Source of the DNA: an uncultured Clostridia bacterium
GTDB lineage: Bacteria > Bacillota > Clostridia > Christensenellales > Aristaeellaceae
Reading direction: 5' to 3'
DNA length: 24,976 nt
Assembly: GCA_946409855.1 (NCBI GenBank)
Contig: CAMJXZ010000009.1
Coordinates: 1-24,976, forward strand
Part shown: positions 1 to 6,736 of the stretch, in pieces
Position numbering within the stretch: the stretch's first letter is position 1
How the letters are laid out: every line of letters starts with the position of its first letter
Program-made: the position numbers and the translations under genes
Notes under the pieces: model-generated
Databases searched by the model: none
What the model saw: only the letters and a program-made list of their open reading frames with translations
Told to the model about the DNA's origin: nothing

Positions 1-2
1 CC

Positions 3-572
3 GGCAACTCCGGCGGCGGCATGTTCAACACCCTGGGCCAGCTGATGGGCATCCCGGAGCGCAAGTACTCCACCGGCCTGTTCAGCGGCGCGGACGTGGA
101 CAACATCGGCATGTGCATCCCGATCAACCTGGCCAAGCCCCTGATCCGGGAAGCGCTGCAGAAGTATAACAGCGGCACCGACGTTGCCGCGTCCCGCACC
201 GGCGAAAACCAGACTTCGCCGGACGGCAGCCGGCCGCTGCTGGGCGTCAGGGTGACGACCGTTTCCGGGGCCAACGCGGTCCTGCCGGACGGCGCGCTGG
301 TGATCTCCGTGGAGGAGGATTCCAACGCCTCCCGCGCCGGCATCCAGGCGGGCGACGTGATCGTTTCCGTGGATGATACGGTGATCTCCAGCTCGAACGC
401 CCTGGTCAGCTGCATCCAGAATTACAATGAAGGGGCTGAGCTGAAGATCAGGATCTATCGGGCGCCTGGCATGGCGGATGCCATCCAGACGGACCGGATC
501 GACCTGAGCACCGTCGGCGAGGGCGAGTACATCGACCTGACCGTGACGCTCCTTGGCAGCGCTGCCGCCTGA
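3..572 (+). CDS. HtrA/DegP-type serine protease with PDZ domain (3' part)
   Basis: The reading frame is already open at the left edge and starts with GNSGGG, the loop around the catalytic serine of trypsin-like HtrA proteases, so the His and Asp of the triad lie outside the window. NIGMCIPINLAKPLI follows, matching the end of the protease domain (typically a NIGFAIP-like stretch). A PDZ domain then runs from about LLGVRV to the C-terminus, including SRAGIQAGDVIVSVDD, the usual substrate-tail-binding fold. The family works outside the cytoplasmic membrane in quality control of misfolded or secreted proteins. Only about 189 residues are visible, so any N-terminal membrane anchor cannot be judged. 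A strong hairpin terminator lies about 55 bp downstream, so it is transcribed separately from rplM. Family assignment is secure; the exact paralogue is not. Confidence 0.9.
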   Translation, partial: GNSGGGMFNTLGQLMGIPERKYSTGLFSGADVDNIGMCIPINLAKPLIREALQKYNSGTDVAASRTGENQTSPDGSRPLLGVRVTTVSGANAVLPDGALVISVEEDSNASRAGIQAGDVIVSVDDTVISSSNALVSCIQNYNEGAELKIRIYRAPGMADAIQTDRIDLSTVGEGEYIDLTVTLLGSAAA

Positions 573-626
573 CCGCTTCTTATGATCCGCGCGGAACTTC
601 CCATGTTCCATTGAATTTCTGTTTGG

Positions 627-675
627 CCGCCTCGGGGCCGGTTCCAATGTAAGGAACCGGCCCCGAGGCGGTTTT
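627..675 (+). terminator. Intrinsic terminator after the HtrA gene
   Basis: A perfect 19-bp inverted repeat (627-645 with 653-671, loop AATGTAA) is followed by TTTT. It is the strongest hairpin in the window and separates the protease gene from the ribosomal protein promoter. Confidence 0.9.
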
Positions 676-759
676 CCGCGTGCAGGCAGAACCGGCCGCC
701 GGAAAGAAAAATTGGCGGAAAAAACTGTCAAAAACCTGAAAAAAGCCGTCAAAAGCGGA

Positions 760-787
760 TTGACAATGAAAGAGATTCTGTGATAAA
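760..787 (+). promoter_or_regulatory. SigA-type promoter for the rplM cluster
   Basis: A consensus -35 TTGACA (760-765) is followed after 16 bp by GATAAA (782-787), preceded by TG at 779-780 as in an extended -10. The upstream stretch is A-rich (about 717-755), resembling an UP element. It is the only good promoter seen before rplM. Confidence 0.75.
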
Positions 788-794
788 ATATTCA

Positions 795-921
795 GTGCGT
801 CAATGGCCTCCGTTAGCCCCGGGACCATTGCTTTTTCCGGATATGCGACCATCATAGCCGGACGGTTGTCTTACCCCCTTTTATTTGATTTTTTCTTTTG
901 AAGAAACAGGAGGAAGTTCAC
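795..921 (+). promoter_or_regulatory. Structured 5' leader of rplM
   Basis: About 125 nt lie between the predicted transcription start and the rplM start codon. CAATGG (801-806) pairs with CCATTG (825-830), the stem can be extended inward with a bulge, and CTTTTT follows (831-836), giving a terminator-like hairpin near the start of the transcript. A second possible stem (CCGG near 837 with CCGG near 859) and a T-rich run (about 877-898) precede the ribosome binding site AGGAGG (908-913). Autoregulatory leaders before rplM-rpsI are known in Firmicutes. Whether this matches the described L13 leader could not be tested. The rest of the 349-bp gap between the protease gene and rplM holds only the terminator and promoter listed separately. 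Confidence 0.4.
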
Positions 922-1362
922 TTGAATACCTATATGGCAACTGCGCAGGACATCAGGGCCGAGCGCAAATGGTATATTATAGATGCGGATGGCGTCGTCC
1001 TGGGCCGTCTGGCCAGCCAGGTCGCCAACATCCTTCGCGGCAAAAACAAGCCGATCTACACCCCCAACGTGGATACCGGCGATTACGTCGTCATCATCAA
1101 CACCGACAAGGTCCGCATGACCGGCAAGAAGCTGGATCAGAAGATCTACTACCACCACAGCGGCTACGCCGGCGGCCTGAAGGAAACCAAGTACCGCCGT
1201 CTGCTGGAAACCAAGTCTGACTTCGCGGTGCGCCATGCCATCGTCGGCATGCTGCCCAAGGGCCCCCTCGGCCGTCAGATGGCCAAGAAGCTCTACATCT
1301 ACAAGGGCGCGGAGCACAAGCAGCAGGCCCAGCAGCCCCAGGTGCTGACGCTCAGCAAATAA
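922..1362 (+). CDS. rplM: 50S ribosomal protein L13
   Basis: L13 is a large-subunit protein that binds 23S rRNA early in assembly. The product begins MNTYMATAQDIRAERKWYII and contains the family hallmark DGVVLGRLAS, GDYVVIINTDKV, RMTGKK and GMLPKGPLGRQM. The TTG at 922 is chosen because AGGAGG (908-913) sits 8 nt upstream and the protein then begins where L13 normally does; an in-frame TTG at 898 has no binding site. At 146 residues it is of normal length. rpsI follows after 23 nt, the usual rplM-rpsI pair. Transcription is expected from the promoter at 760, with possible control in the leader. Confidence 0.97.
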   Translation: MNTYMATAQDIRAERKWYIIDADGVVLGRLASQVANILRGKNKPIYTPNVDTGDYVVIINTDKVRMTGKKLDQKIYYHHSGYAGGLKETKYRRLLETKSDFAVRHAIVGMLPKGPLGRQMAKKLYIYKGAEHKQQAQQPQVLTLSK

Positions 1363-1385
1363 GGACGTAAAGGAGAAAGACAATT

Positions 1386-1775
1386 ATGGCAACTTCTGAT
1401 TTCCATGCCGTTGGCCGCCGCAAGTCGGCCGTCGCCCGCGTCCGTCTGGTGAGCGGCGAAGGCAAGATCGTCATCAATAAACGCGACATCAACGATTACT
1501 TTGGTCTTGAAACCCTCAAAATGACCGTTCGTCAGCCCATGACGCTGTGCAACGTGTCCGGCCTGGATGTGCTGGTCAACGTGCACGGCGGCGGTCTGAC
1601 CGGCCAGAGCGGCGCGATCCGCCACGGCATCAGCCGCGCCCTGTGCAAGGCCAACCCCGAGCTGCGCGCCGCCCTCAAGAAAGCCGGCTTCCTCACCCGC
1701 GATCCGCGCATGAAGGAACGCAAGAAGTACGGCCTGAAGGCTGCCCGCCGCGCGCCGCAGTTCAGCAAGCGCTGA
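1386..1775 (+). CDS. rpsI: 30S ribosomal protein S9
   Basis: S9 is a small-subunit protein whose basic C-terminal tail reaches the P-site tRNA. The 129-residue product shows VGRRKSAVARVRL near the N-terminus, GGGLTGQSGAIRHGISRAL in the middle and the conserved tail ending RRAPQFSKR. AAAGGAGAAAG precedes the ATG. It is co-transcribed with rplM. rpmH starts 41 nt downstream with its own ribosome binding site and no terminator between, so the three ribosomal protein genes look like one transcript. Confidence 0.97.
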   Translation: MATSDFHAVGRRKSAVARVRLVSGEGKIVINKRDINDYFGLETLKMTVRQPMTLCNVSGLDVLVNVHGGGLTGQSGAIRHGISRALCKANPELRAALKKAGFLTRDPRMKERKKYGLKAARRAPQFSKR

Positions 1776-1816
1776 TCCTGCGCCGAACTTGAACTACAGA
1801 ATGGAGAGGTGTTAAT

Positions 1817-1951
1817 ATGGGTCCCACTTATCATCCCAAGAAACGCCAGCGCAGCATGGTGCATGGCTTCCGCGCCCGCATGTCCACCAAGAACGGCCGC
1901 AGGGTGCTTGCCCGCCGCCGTCAGCGCGGCCGCAAGCAGCTGACCGTCTGA
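1817..1951 (+). CDS. rpmH: 50S ribosomal protein L34
   Basis: A short 44-residue gene. The product starts MGPTYHPKKRQRSMVHGFRA and ends with a very basic stretch rich in Arg and Lys, as in all L34 proteins, which sit deep in the 23S rRNA. GGAGAGG lies about 8 nt upstream of the ATG. The TGA stop is followed at once by TAG. The usual neighbour rnpA follows, but after a hairpin terminator. The usual upstream neighbour dnaA is replaced by rplM-rpsI. Confidence 0.95.
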   Translation: MGPTYHPKKRQRSMVHGFRARMSTKNGRRVLARRRQRGRKQLTV

Positions 1952-1985
1952 TAGAAGCGCTGATGATCTGATATCACATGGCTTA

Positions 1986-2033
1986 GCCCGCCCCCGCTTC
2001 AGCCAAACCGCAGCCTGGGGCGGGCAGTTTTTT
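1986..2033 (+). terminator. Terminator between rpmH and rnpA
   Basis: GCCCGCCCC (1986-1994) pairs with GGGGCGGGC (2017-2025), followed by T6 (2028-2033). It probably reduces read-through from the highly expressed ribosomal protein genes into rnpA and the genes after it, since no separate promoter was recognised before rnpA. Confidence 0.8.
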
Positions 2034-2049
2034 ATACCGGAGGCAATGG

Positions 2050-2385
2050 ATGCAGCAGCAGTACCGCATGCGGAAAAATGCGCATTTTCAGCGCGTCTAC
2101 AAAAAAGGCAAGCCTGCCGCCGCCCGGGAAATCACGCTGCTGTACCTGAAGGGCCCCAGGCTGCTGGTCGGTTTCTCGGTCAGCAAAAAAGTGGGCGGCG
2201 CCGTGATCCGCAACCTGATCAAGCGCCGCCTGCGGGCTGCCTTCCGGGAAGAGCTTCCGGGGCTCAAACCCGGGCTGTACGTGATTGCCGCCCGGTCTGC
2301 CGCGGCGGGAGCAAAGTATCAGACGCTTTCCAAATCGCTCCGCTATCTGCTCAGAAAGCAGCAGTTATATAAAGAAGCACCATGA
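2050..2385 (+). CDS. rnpA: Ribonuclease P protein component
   Basis: The protein subunit of RNase P, which with the RNA subunit removes 5' leaders from pre-tRNAs. The 111-residue basic product has RMRKNAHFQRVYKKGK near the N-terminus and the RNR-type signature IRNLIKRRLRAAFRE at about residues 57-71, matching the conserved helix that binds the RNA. The ATG at 2050 is preceded by GGAGG (2039-2043); an ATG 4 nt upstream lies in another frame. Its stop overlaps the yidD start (ATGA), the usual rnpA-yidD coupling. Confidence 0.95.
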   Translation: MQQQYRMRKNAHFQRVYKKGKPAAAREITLLYLKGPRLLVGFSVSKKVGGAVIRNLIKRRLRAAFREELPGLKPGLYVIAARSAAAGAKYQTLSKSLRYLLRKQQLYKEAP

Positions 2386-2630
2386 TGAGCCAAATCCTTT
2401 TGCGTTCCATCCGATATTACCAGAAGCATATCAGCCCCCTCAAGCCGGGGTGCTGCCGTTTTGTCCCTACCTGTTCCGAATATGCCGCGATCGCCGTACA
2501 GCGGTACGGTGCTGCCGCGGGTTCTGTGATGGCCATGAAACGATTGCTGCGCTGCCATCCGCTGTGCAAGGGCGGGTATGACCCGGTGCCTGAGCTCCCC
2601 GACGCCGCAATCAGAAGGGATGTCAGATAA
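2382..2630 (+). CDS. yidD: Membrane protein insertion efficiency factor YidD
   Basis: A small protein reported to assist YidC/Sec-dependent insertion at the inner face of the membrane. The 82-residue product has the family features: LRSIRYYQKHISPLK, the cysteine motif CCRFVPTCSEYA, and RLLRCHPLCKGGYDPVP. The amphipathic N-terminus fits peripheral membrane association. It overlaps rnpA by 4 nt and lies 2 nt before yidC, consistent with translational coupling in a conserved rnpA-yidD-yidC order. Confidence 0.95.
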   Translation: MMSQILLRSIRYYQKHISPLKPGCCRFVPTCSEYAAIAVQRYGAAAGSVMAMKRLLRCHPLCKGGYDPVPELPDAAIRRDVR

Positions 2631-2632
2631 TT

Positions 2633-3691
2633 ATGGCTTTTTTTACTCAGATCTTTCGTTCAGTGCTGGAATGGCTCTATAGTTGGATGAGAGATTACGG
2701 CTGGGCTACGATCATGTTCACCATCATGATGCGTATGATCATGCTGCCTCTGGACATCAAAAACCGCAAGAGCATGCTCAAGATGCAGGAGATGCAGCCC
2801 AAGATCAACGAGCTCCAGCGCAAGTACGGCAACGACCAGCAGAAGCTGCAGCAAAAGCAGATGCAGCTGTTCAAGGAAGAACACTACAGCCCCTTTTCCG
2901 GATGTCTGCCCATCCTGCTGACCTGGCCGATTTTCATCGTCATGCTCGGCGCCATGCGCGATATTTCCAACGAACTGCTGGTCAAACAGCTTTTTACGTA
3001 CATCTCCGGCGAAACGCCCCTGCATGACGGCTGGCTCTGGGTCAAGAATCTGTGGATTGCCGATTCCCCGTTCAGCGCTGTCGTCCCCACGATGGAAAGT
3101 CTCCGGGTGATTCCCTCCGAAATCTGGACCAAAGTCGTATCCGGCCTGACGCCTGAACAGCTCAGCGCCGTGGTTGCCAATATCCCGAACTATACGGAAG
3201 ACCTGCTCAGCGCGACCGGCGGTCTGAGCAAGGACCAGCTCGCCAATACGATCACCACCCTGGTCAACGCGGCGCAGCTGCAGCCGGCTTACAAGAGCGC
3301 CACGGAATTGCTGGTCAAGAATATCAATCTCTTTATTGTTAACCTCAACATTTTCAAAACCCCCAACGGTTACCTGCTCCTGCCGGCCCTGGCCGTCATT
3401 TCCCAGCTGTTCATGACCAAGTTCACCGGCGCCCAGCAGCCCGCGCAGCAGCCTGCCGGCAAGCCGGCGAACGCCCAGCAGGCGCAGCAGCAGCAGACGT
3501 CCGAGACCATGGGCAAGTTCATGAAATATTTCTTCCCGATCTTTACCGGCTGGATCTGCCTGACTTCCAGCGCATCCTTCGCGCTGTACTGGGTCACCAG
3601 CAACATCGTCGCCGGCGTTTCGAACTTTGTCATTACCAAATACTATGAGAACAAAAAGTCCGGCACGGCCGTGAAAGAGGTGATCAAATGA
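2633..3691 (+). CDS. yidC: Membrane protein insertase YidC/OxaA family
   Basis: Inserts membrane proteins alone or with the Sec translocon. The 352-residue product has the YidC core: a first membrane segment (about 22-40) carrying Arg34, the position of the conserved groove arginine; a Gln/Lys-rich cytoplasmic coiled hairpin (about 45-85); a second segment with SPFSGCLPILLTWPIF (about 86-101); and later segments at about 245-262 and 300-333. No lipoprotein signal is visible, unlike many Gram-positive YidC proteins. Between the second and third core segments is an extra outer domain of about 120 residues (about 115-235), and before the last segments a Gln/Ala/Pro-rich loop (about 265-290). Its stop overlaps the khpB start. 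Confidence 0.95.
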   Translation: MAFFTQIFRSVLEWLYSWMRDYGWATIMFTIMMRMIMLPLDIKNRKSMLKMQEMQPKINELQRKYGNDQQKLQQKQMQLFKEEHYSPFSGCLPILLTWPIFIVMLGAMRDISNELLVKQLFTYISGETPLHDGWLWVKNLWIADSPFSAVVPTMESLRVIPSEIWTKVVSGLTPEQLSAVVANIPNYTEDLLSATGGLSKDQLANTITTLVNAAQLQPAYKSATELLVKNINLFIVNLNIFKTPNGYLLLPALAVISQLFMTKFTGAQQPAQQPAGKPANAQQAQQQQTSETMGKFMKYFFPIFTGWICLTSSASFALYWVTSNIVAGVSNFVITKYYENKKSGTAVKEVIK

Positions 3692-4680
3692 ACAGCATTG
3701 AAATGACCGCCAAGACGACAGAAGACGCCATCTCCCAGGGCCTGGAGCAGCTGGGGGTCAGCATCAGCGATGTCCGGGTGGAAATCCTGGAAGAAGGCAG
3801 CAAGGGTTTGTTCGGCCTGTTCGGCAGCCGTCCGGCCAAGGTGCGCCTGACTGTGATCGAAGAAGAAACCACCGACGAAGTCAAGGAAATCTTCTCCTCT
3901 GTGCAGGCGCCCGAAAAGCCCGCGGCCCAGCAGGCGTCCAAGGCGCCCAGGGCGGAAAAGCCCGCGCCCAAGGCGGAGAAGCCCGCCCCCAAGGCCGACA
4001 GGCCCGCGAAAAAGCCCGCCCCGAAAGCCGCGCCCGCCCAGGAGGAAAAGGCGCCCGAACAGCCGGCGGAAAAGCCTGCCCGCGCCCGGAAGCCCCGCGC
4101 CGAAAAGCCTGCCGAAAACGCGGCACCCAGGGAAGAAAAGGCGGCCGCAAAGCCTGAACGCACGCCCGTCCCGGTGACGCCCGCCGTCCAGCTGGACAAG
4201 GACACCCGGGAAGGCAAGGCGCAGGATTTCCTGCAGAACGTCACCCGGCTGATGGGGCTCCCCGATATCCAGGTGCACGTCCATACCGACGAGGAAGGCT
4301 ATATCCGCGTGGATATGCAGGGCGATCCGTCCGGCGTGCTGATCGGCCGCCGCGGCGAAACGCTGGATTCCCTGCAGTACCTGACCAGCCTGTACGTCAA
4401 CAAGGGCCAGAGCGAGTATACCCGCGTCACCCTGGATACGGAAAACTACCGGGCCAAGCGGGAAGACACCCTGGTGCGCCTGGCGAACCGGATGGCCAAC
4501 CGCGCCGTCAAGTCCGGCCGCCGCGTCTCGCTGGAGCCCATGAACCCCTACGAGCGCCGGATCCTGCACAGCGCGCTGCAGGGCAACCAGGCGGTGGAGA
4601 CCCATTCCGAAGGGGAAGAGCCCAACCGCCACGTGGTCATCACCCTGAAACGGAACGACAGCCCCGCCGACGCGGAATAA
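3688..4680 (+). CDS. khpB: RNA-binding protein KhpB (Jag/EloR): Jag-N, KH and R3H domains
   Basis: A cytoplasmic RNA-binding protein that, with KhpA, affects cell elongation and division in Firmicutes. Domain order in the 330-residue product: Jag-N (about 1-55, including EILEEGSKGLFGLFGSRPAK), a long low-complexity linker of Lys/Pro/Ala/Glu (about 72-165), a KH domain with the GxxG loop IGRRGETL (about 219-226), and an R3H domain with the Arg-x3-His core YERRILHSA (Arg290, His294). The linker is longer than the short hinge of many homologues. The ATG overlaps the yidC stop by 4 nt, and a strong terminator follows at 4693. The genes that often come next in Firmicutes (mnmE, mnmG, rsmG) are absent. 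Confidence 0.95.
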   Translation: MNSIEMTAKTTEDAISQGLEQLGVSISDVRVEILEEGSKGLFGLFGSRPAKVRLTVIEEETTDEVKEIFSSVQAPEKPAAQQASKAPRAEKPAPKAEKPAPKADRPAKKPAPKAAPAQEEKAPEQPAEKPARARKPRAEKPAENAAPREEKAAAKPERTPVPVTPAVQLDKDTREGKAQDFLQNVTRLMGLPDIQVHVHTDEEGYIRVDMQGDPSGVLIGRRGETLDSLQYLTSLYVNKGQSEYTRVTLDTENYRAKREDTLVRLANRMANRAVKSGRRVSLEPMNPYERRILHSALQGNQAVETHSEGEEPNRHVVITLKRNDSPADAE

Positions 4681-4692
4681 TATAAGAAATAT

Positions 4693-4726
4693 CCGGGCAG
4701 GAATCCTTTTTCCTGCCCGGTTTTTT
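4693..4726 (+). terminator. Terminator after khpB
   Basis: A perfect 11-bp stem (4693-4703 with 4710-4720, loop TCCTTT) followed by T6 (4721-4726). The ribosome binding site of the next gene (GGAAGGAA) directly abuts the T-tract, so read-through transcripts could still translate that gene. Confidence 0.9.
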
Positions 4727-4740
4727 GGAAGGAAAACCGG

Positions 4741-5154
4741 ATGAGGAAAAACAAAAACCTTCTGGTGGTGGCGGCGCTGTGCGTGATGGCGCTGGCCGTC
4801 CTCGGCCTGGCGCTTTTGCTCAGGAAAAACGACCCGCCCGCTCCGGACGCGTCCAGGGCGGTCCGCGTGTATGTGAACGGGGAGCTGTATACCACCGCGC
4901 GCCTGGGGGACAAGCAGGAGATCACCGTCCGTCAGGAGGACGGGCAGGTGAACGTGATCGGGCTGGACGGCGAGGGCGTGTGGATGGAAAGCTCCACCTG
5001 CCGCAACCAGCTGTGCGTGCAGCAGGGGAAGGTCACGCCGGAGAATTACGCCGACCGTTTCTATGGCACCAACATCATCTGCCTGCCCAACCGGGTCACC
5101 GTGGAGCTGGTCCTGAACGAGGGCGAGCGAGACCCGGACGCGCCGGATATCTGA
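4741..5154 (+). CDS. NusG domain II-containing membrane-anchored protein
   Basis: A 137-residue protein with one N-terminal membrane segment (about 7-27) and an exported NusG-II-like domain (about 40-125). Diagnostic features are MESSTCRNQLCVQQGKV and IICLPNRVTVEL with three cysteines (87, 92, 114), the pattern of the NusG_II family common in Clostridia. Its biochemical function is not established; in some genomes such proteins neighbour FMN-binding or electron-transport genes, which is not the case here. There is no lipobox. GGAAGGAA precedes the ATG by about 6 nt, and the next gene begins 20 nt after the stop. No separate promoter was recognised, so expression may depend on read-through past the khpB terminator. 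Confidence 0.85.
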   Translation: MRKNKNLLVVAALCVMALAVLGLALLLRKNDPPAPDASRAVRVYVNGELYTTARLGDKQEITVRQEDGQVNVIGLDGEGVWMESSTCRNQLCVQQGKVTPENYADRFYGTNIICLPNRVTVELVLNEGERDPDAPDI

Positions 5155-5174
5155 CAGGTCAGGAGAAGGACCGG

Positions 5175-6477
5175 ATGAAGACGTTTGACTGGATCGCGCT
5201 TCGCGAAAAGGCAAGGGAACATTTCGCGAAAAGGAAAAGGGGCAGGCCGGAGGAGACGCTGGAAGCGTTTCTGCGCCCGGATCCCGGCACCGTGCGGAAG
5301 CATATATGCTTTGCCGCCCTGCTGCTGGGCTGCGTGGTCCTGTTCTTTTTGATGCTGCGGGTCCCGTTCGGCATGCGTTACGTGCATAAAAAGGGCCTGG
5401 GGGCGTATCTGGTCCTGTGCGCGGGCTCATGTCTTGCCGCCGGGGCGGGAGCGTTTTATTATGTCTTCCGTCTGATCAGGGAAGCAAAAGCCTTCCGCAA
5501 GGAAATGACCGGCTATGAAAAGGCCGGCCGGCTGGATCTGTACCGGGAGGATTTCAGGGCCGGCGCGGATTGGTGTGACCATCAGCTGCGGCTGGGGGAA
5601 AAGTTTTTTATACGTCCGGGGCGCAAAAAAAGTGCTGTGCTATGAGCAGATCAAAGAAGTCCGTACGCATCATTACCCGGACCGCGGCAGAAGCAGCGGC
5701 TACGGCGCCGAGATCATCATGCAGGGGCAGGAAAAGCATGTGACCGGCTGCCGGGAAAAAATATTTCTCACGCGGAACCAGGCGCTTGCTTACTATGAGC
5801 CGCTGTTCGGCGCGCTCCGGGCCCGTCAGCCAGAACTGGTCATGCCGGCCCTTCAGCGCCCCGCCCCTGCTTCCCGCGGGCGCGGCGGGCCGGAGACGGA
5901 AAGCCTGAAGCAGTCCGCCCTGTGGTCGTATCTTTATAAAGGCAAGGCGCCTGTGATCATCATGATGATGGTACCCGCTTTGATTTTTACGTTCCTGCTG
6001 GCGGCGGGGGTCGATACCATGATCGGATCGTCACAGGACCGGTCCATCCGGATGCTGTCGCTGTTCATGGTGCTGATTTCGCTGTTTTTTCTGTTTTTGA
6101 TCGCGCGGGAAACGGCTGCCCTGTTCCGCAGGAGGAACCGGTTCCGGGGCCGGATGGAACAGTACCTGAAAGAAGGAATCATGCGGGACATTCTGGATGA
6201 TTTTGAGCGGTCGCCGGAAATCGGGGACGGGACGCTGCGCCTGGGGGAAAAATACGTTTTCATCCGCGGCGGGGAATTTGTTCCTTCCTGGCCGGAGGTG
6301 CAGGGGCTGCGACAGGTCCGGGAGAGCGGGAAAAGATATGCCCGTTACGCGCTGTACGTCATCGTGGACGGGGATCCGGTTTTCATCCGGAGCGTCCCGG
6401 CCCCGGAAGATCTTGCGTATATGATCCGCGCGTTTCAGGAAAAGCTGCCCGGGCTGGAACCGGAAATCAAAAATTAA
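5175..6477 (+). pseudogene. Duplicated-module membrane protein broken by a one-base frameshift
   Basis: Two overlapping frames make up one protein. The first (5175-5645) has ribosome binding site AGGAGAAGGA and encodes a charged N-terminus and two membrane segments, then CDHQLRLGEKFF. The second frame continues YVRGAKKVLCYEQIKEV and runs to the TAA at 6477 with two more membrane segments. The switch must lie at the T6 run and following ATA (5604-5611). Removing one base there gives a 433-residue protein in which CDHQLRLGEKFFYVRGAKKV aligns without gaps to a second copy, GDGTLRLGEKYVFIRGGEFV. The intact protein would be two repeats of a membrane hairpin plus a soluble domain with an LRLGEK-RG motif. 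I do not recognise the family. Either the gene is inactivated, the base is a sequencing error, or slippage at the T-run restores the product. Confidence 0.75.
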
Positions 6478-6582
6478 AGCGGTCTTCCTCTGTTCCGGCG
6501 GGCGGCGTTCCGGGGCATGGATCAATTATTTCATTTTTTCTTCATTTTTTACATAATTTTTTCGAAATTGTTACAAAATATG

Positions 6583-6612
6583 TTTGACAATTGGCGCGGA
6601 TTCTGGTATATT
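6583..6612 (+). promoter_or_regulatory. Promoter for the VanY-like gene
   Basis: TTGACA (6583-6588), an 18-bp spacer and TATATT (6607-6612), preceded by TGG as an extended -10. The upstream 50 bp (about 6527-6580) is very rich in A and T tracts in an otherwise GC-rich region, which suggests an UP element. The transcript would have a leader of about 100 nt before the VanY-like start. The remaining sequence between 6478 and 6582 holds no recognisable gene. Confidence 0.8.
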
Positions 6613-6682
6613 TTTACCGGAATACCAGCGCCTTTTTGAACCATATTTTGAAAGGGCCTGGACAGCGACGAAAGGAGGATGC

Positions 6683-6736
6683 GTGAAAGCAGGCTGTCTG
6701 CTTTTGCGCGGCGGCATATATGTCCAACCAGAATGA
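6683..6736 (+). CDS. Possible 17-codon leader ORF overlapping the VanY-like start
   Basis: The best ribosome binding site in this leader, AAAGGAGG (6671-6678), serves a GTG at 6683 at short spacing (4 nt) rather than the VanY-like ATG 41 nt away. The GTG frame encodes 17 residues and stops at 6734-6736, 14 nt inside the VanY-like gene, which would allow translational coupling. A 7-bp hairpin (6686-6692 with 6698-6704) lies within it. No similarity to known leader peptides is recognised. It may be chance; the evidence is only the binding-site placement and the overlap. Confidence 0.3.
   Translation: MKAGCLLLRGGIYVQPE

Noticed and set aside
3..572. The HtrA gene as a truncated pseudogene
   Set aside because: The frame is open at the window edge and begins exactly at the catalytic-serine loop, so the missing part is simply outside the window.
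3643..5430. A minus-strand open frame of about 595 codons opposite khpB and the NusG-II gene
   Set aside because: Compositional shadow of khpB, with Arg/Gly/Phe-rich low complexity and no domain, and crossing the khpB terminator.
5621..5645. The A7 run as the site of the frameshift
   Set aside because: Joining the frames there gives IRPGRKKV, which aligns worse with the second module than the join at the T6 run (YVRGAKKV against FIRGGEFV).
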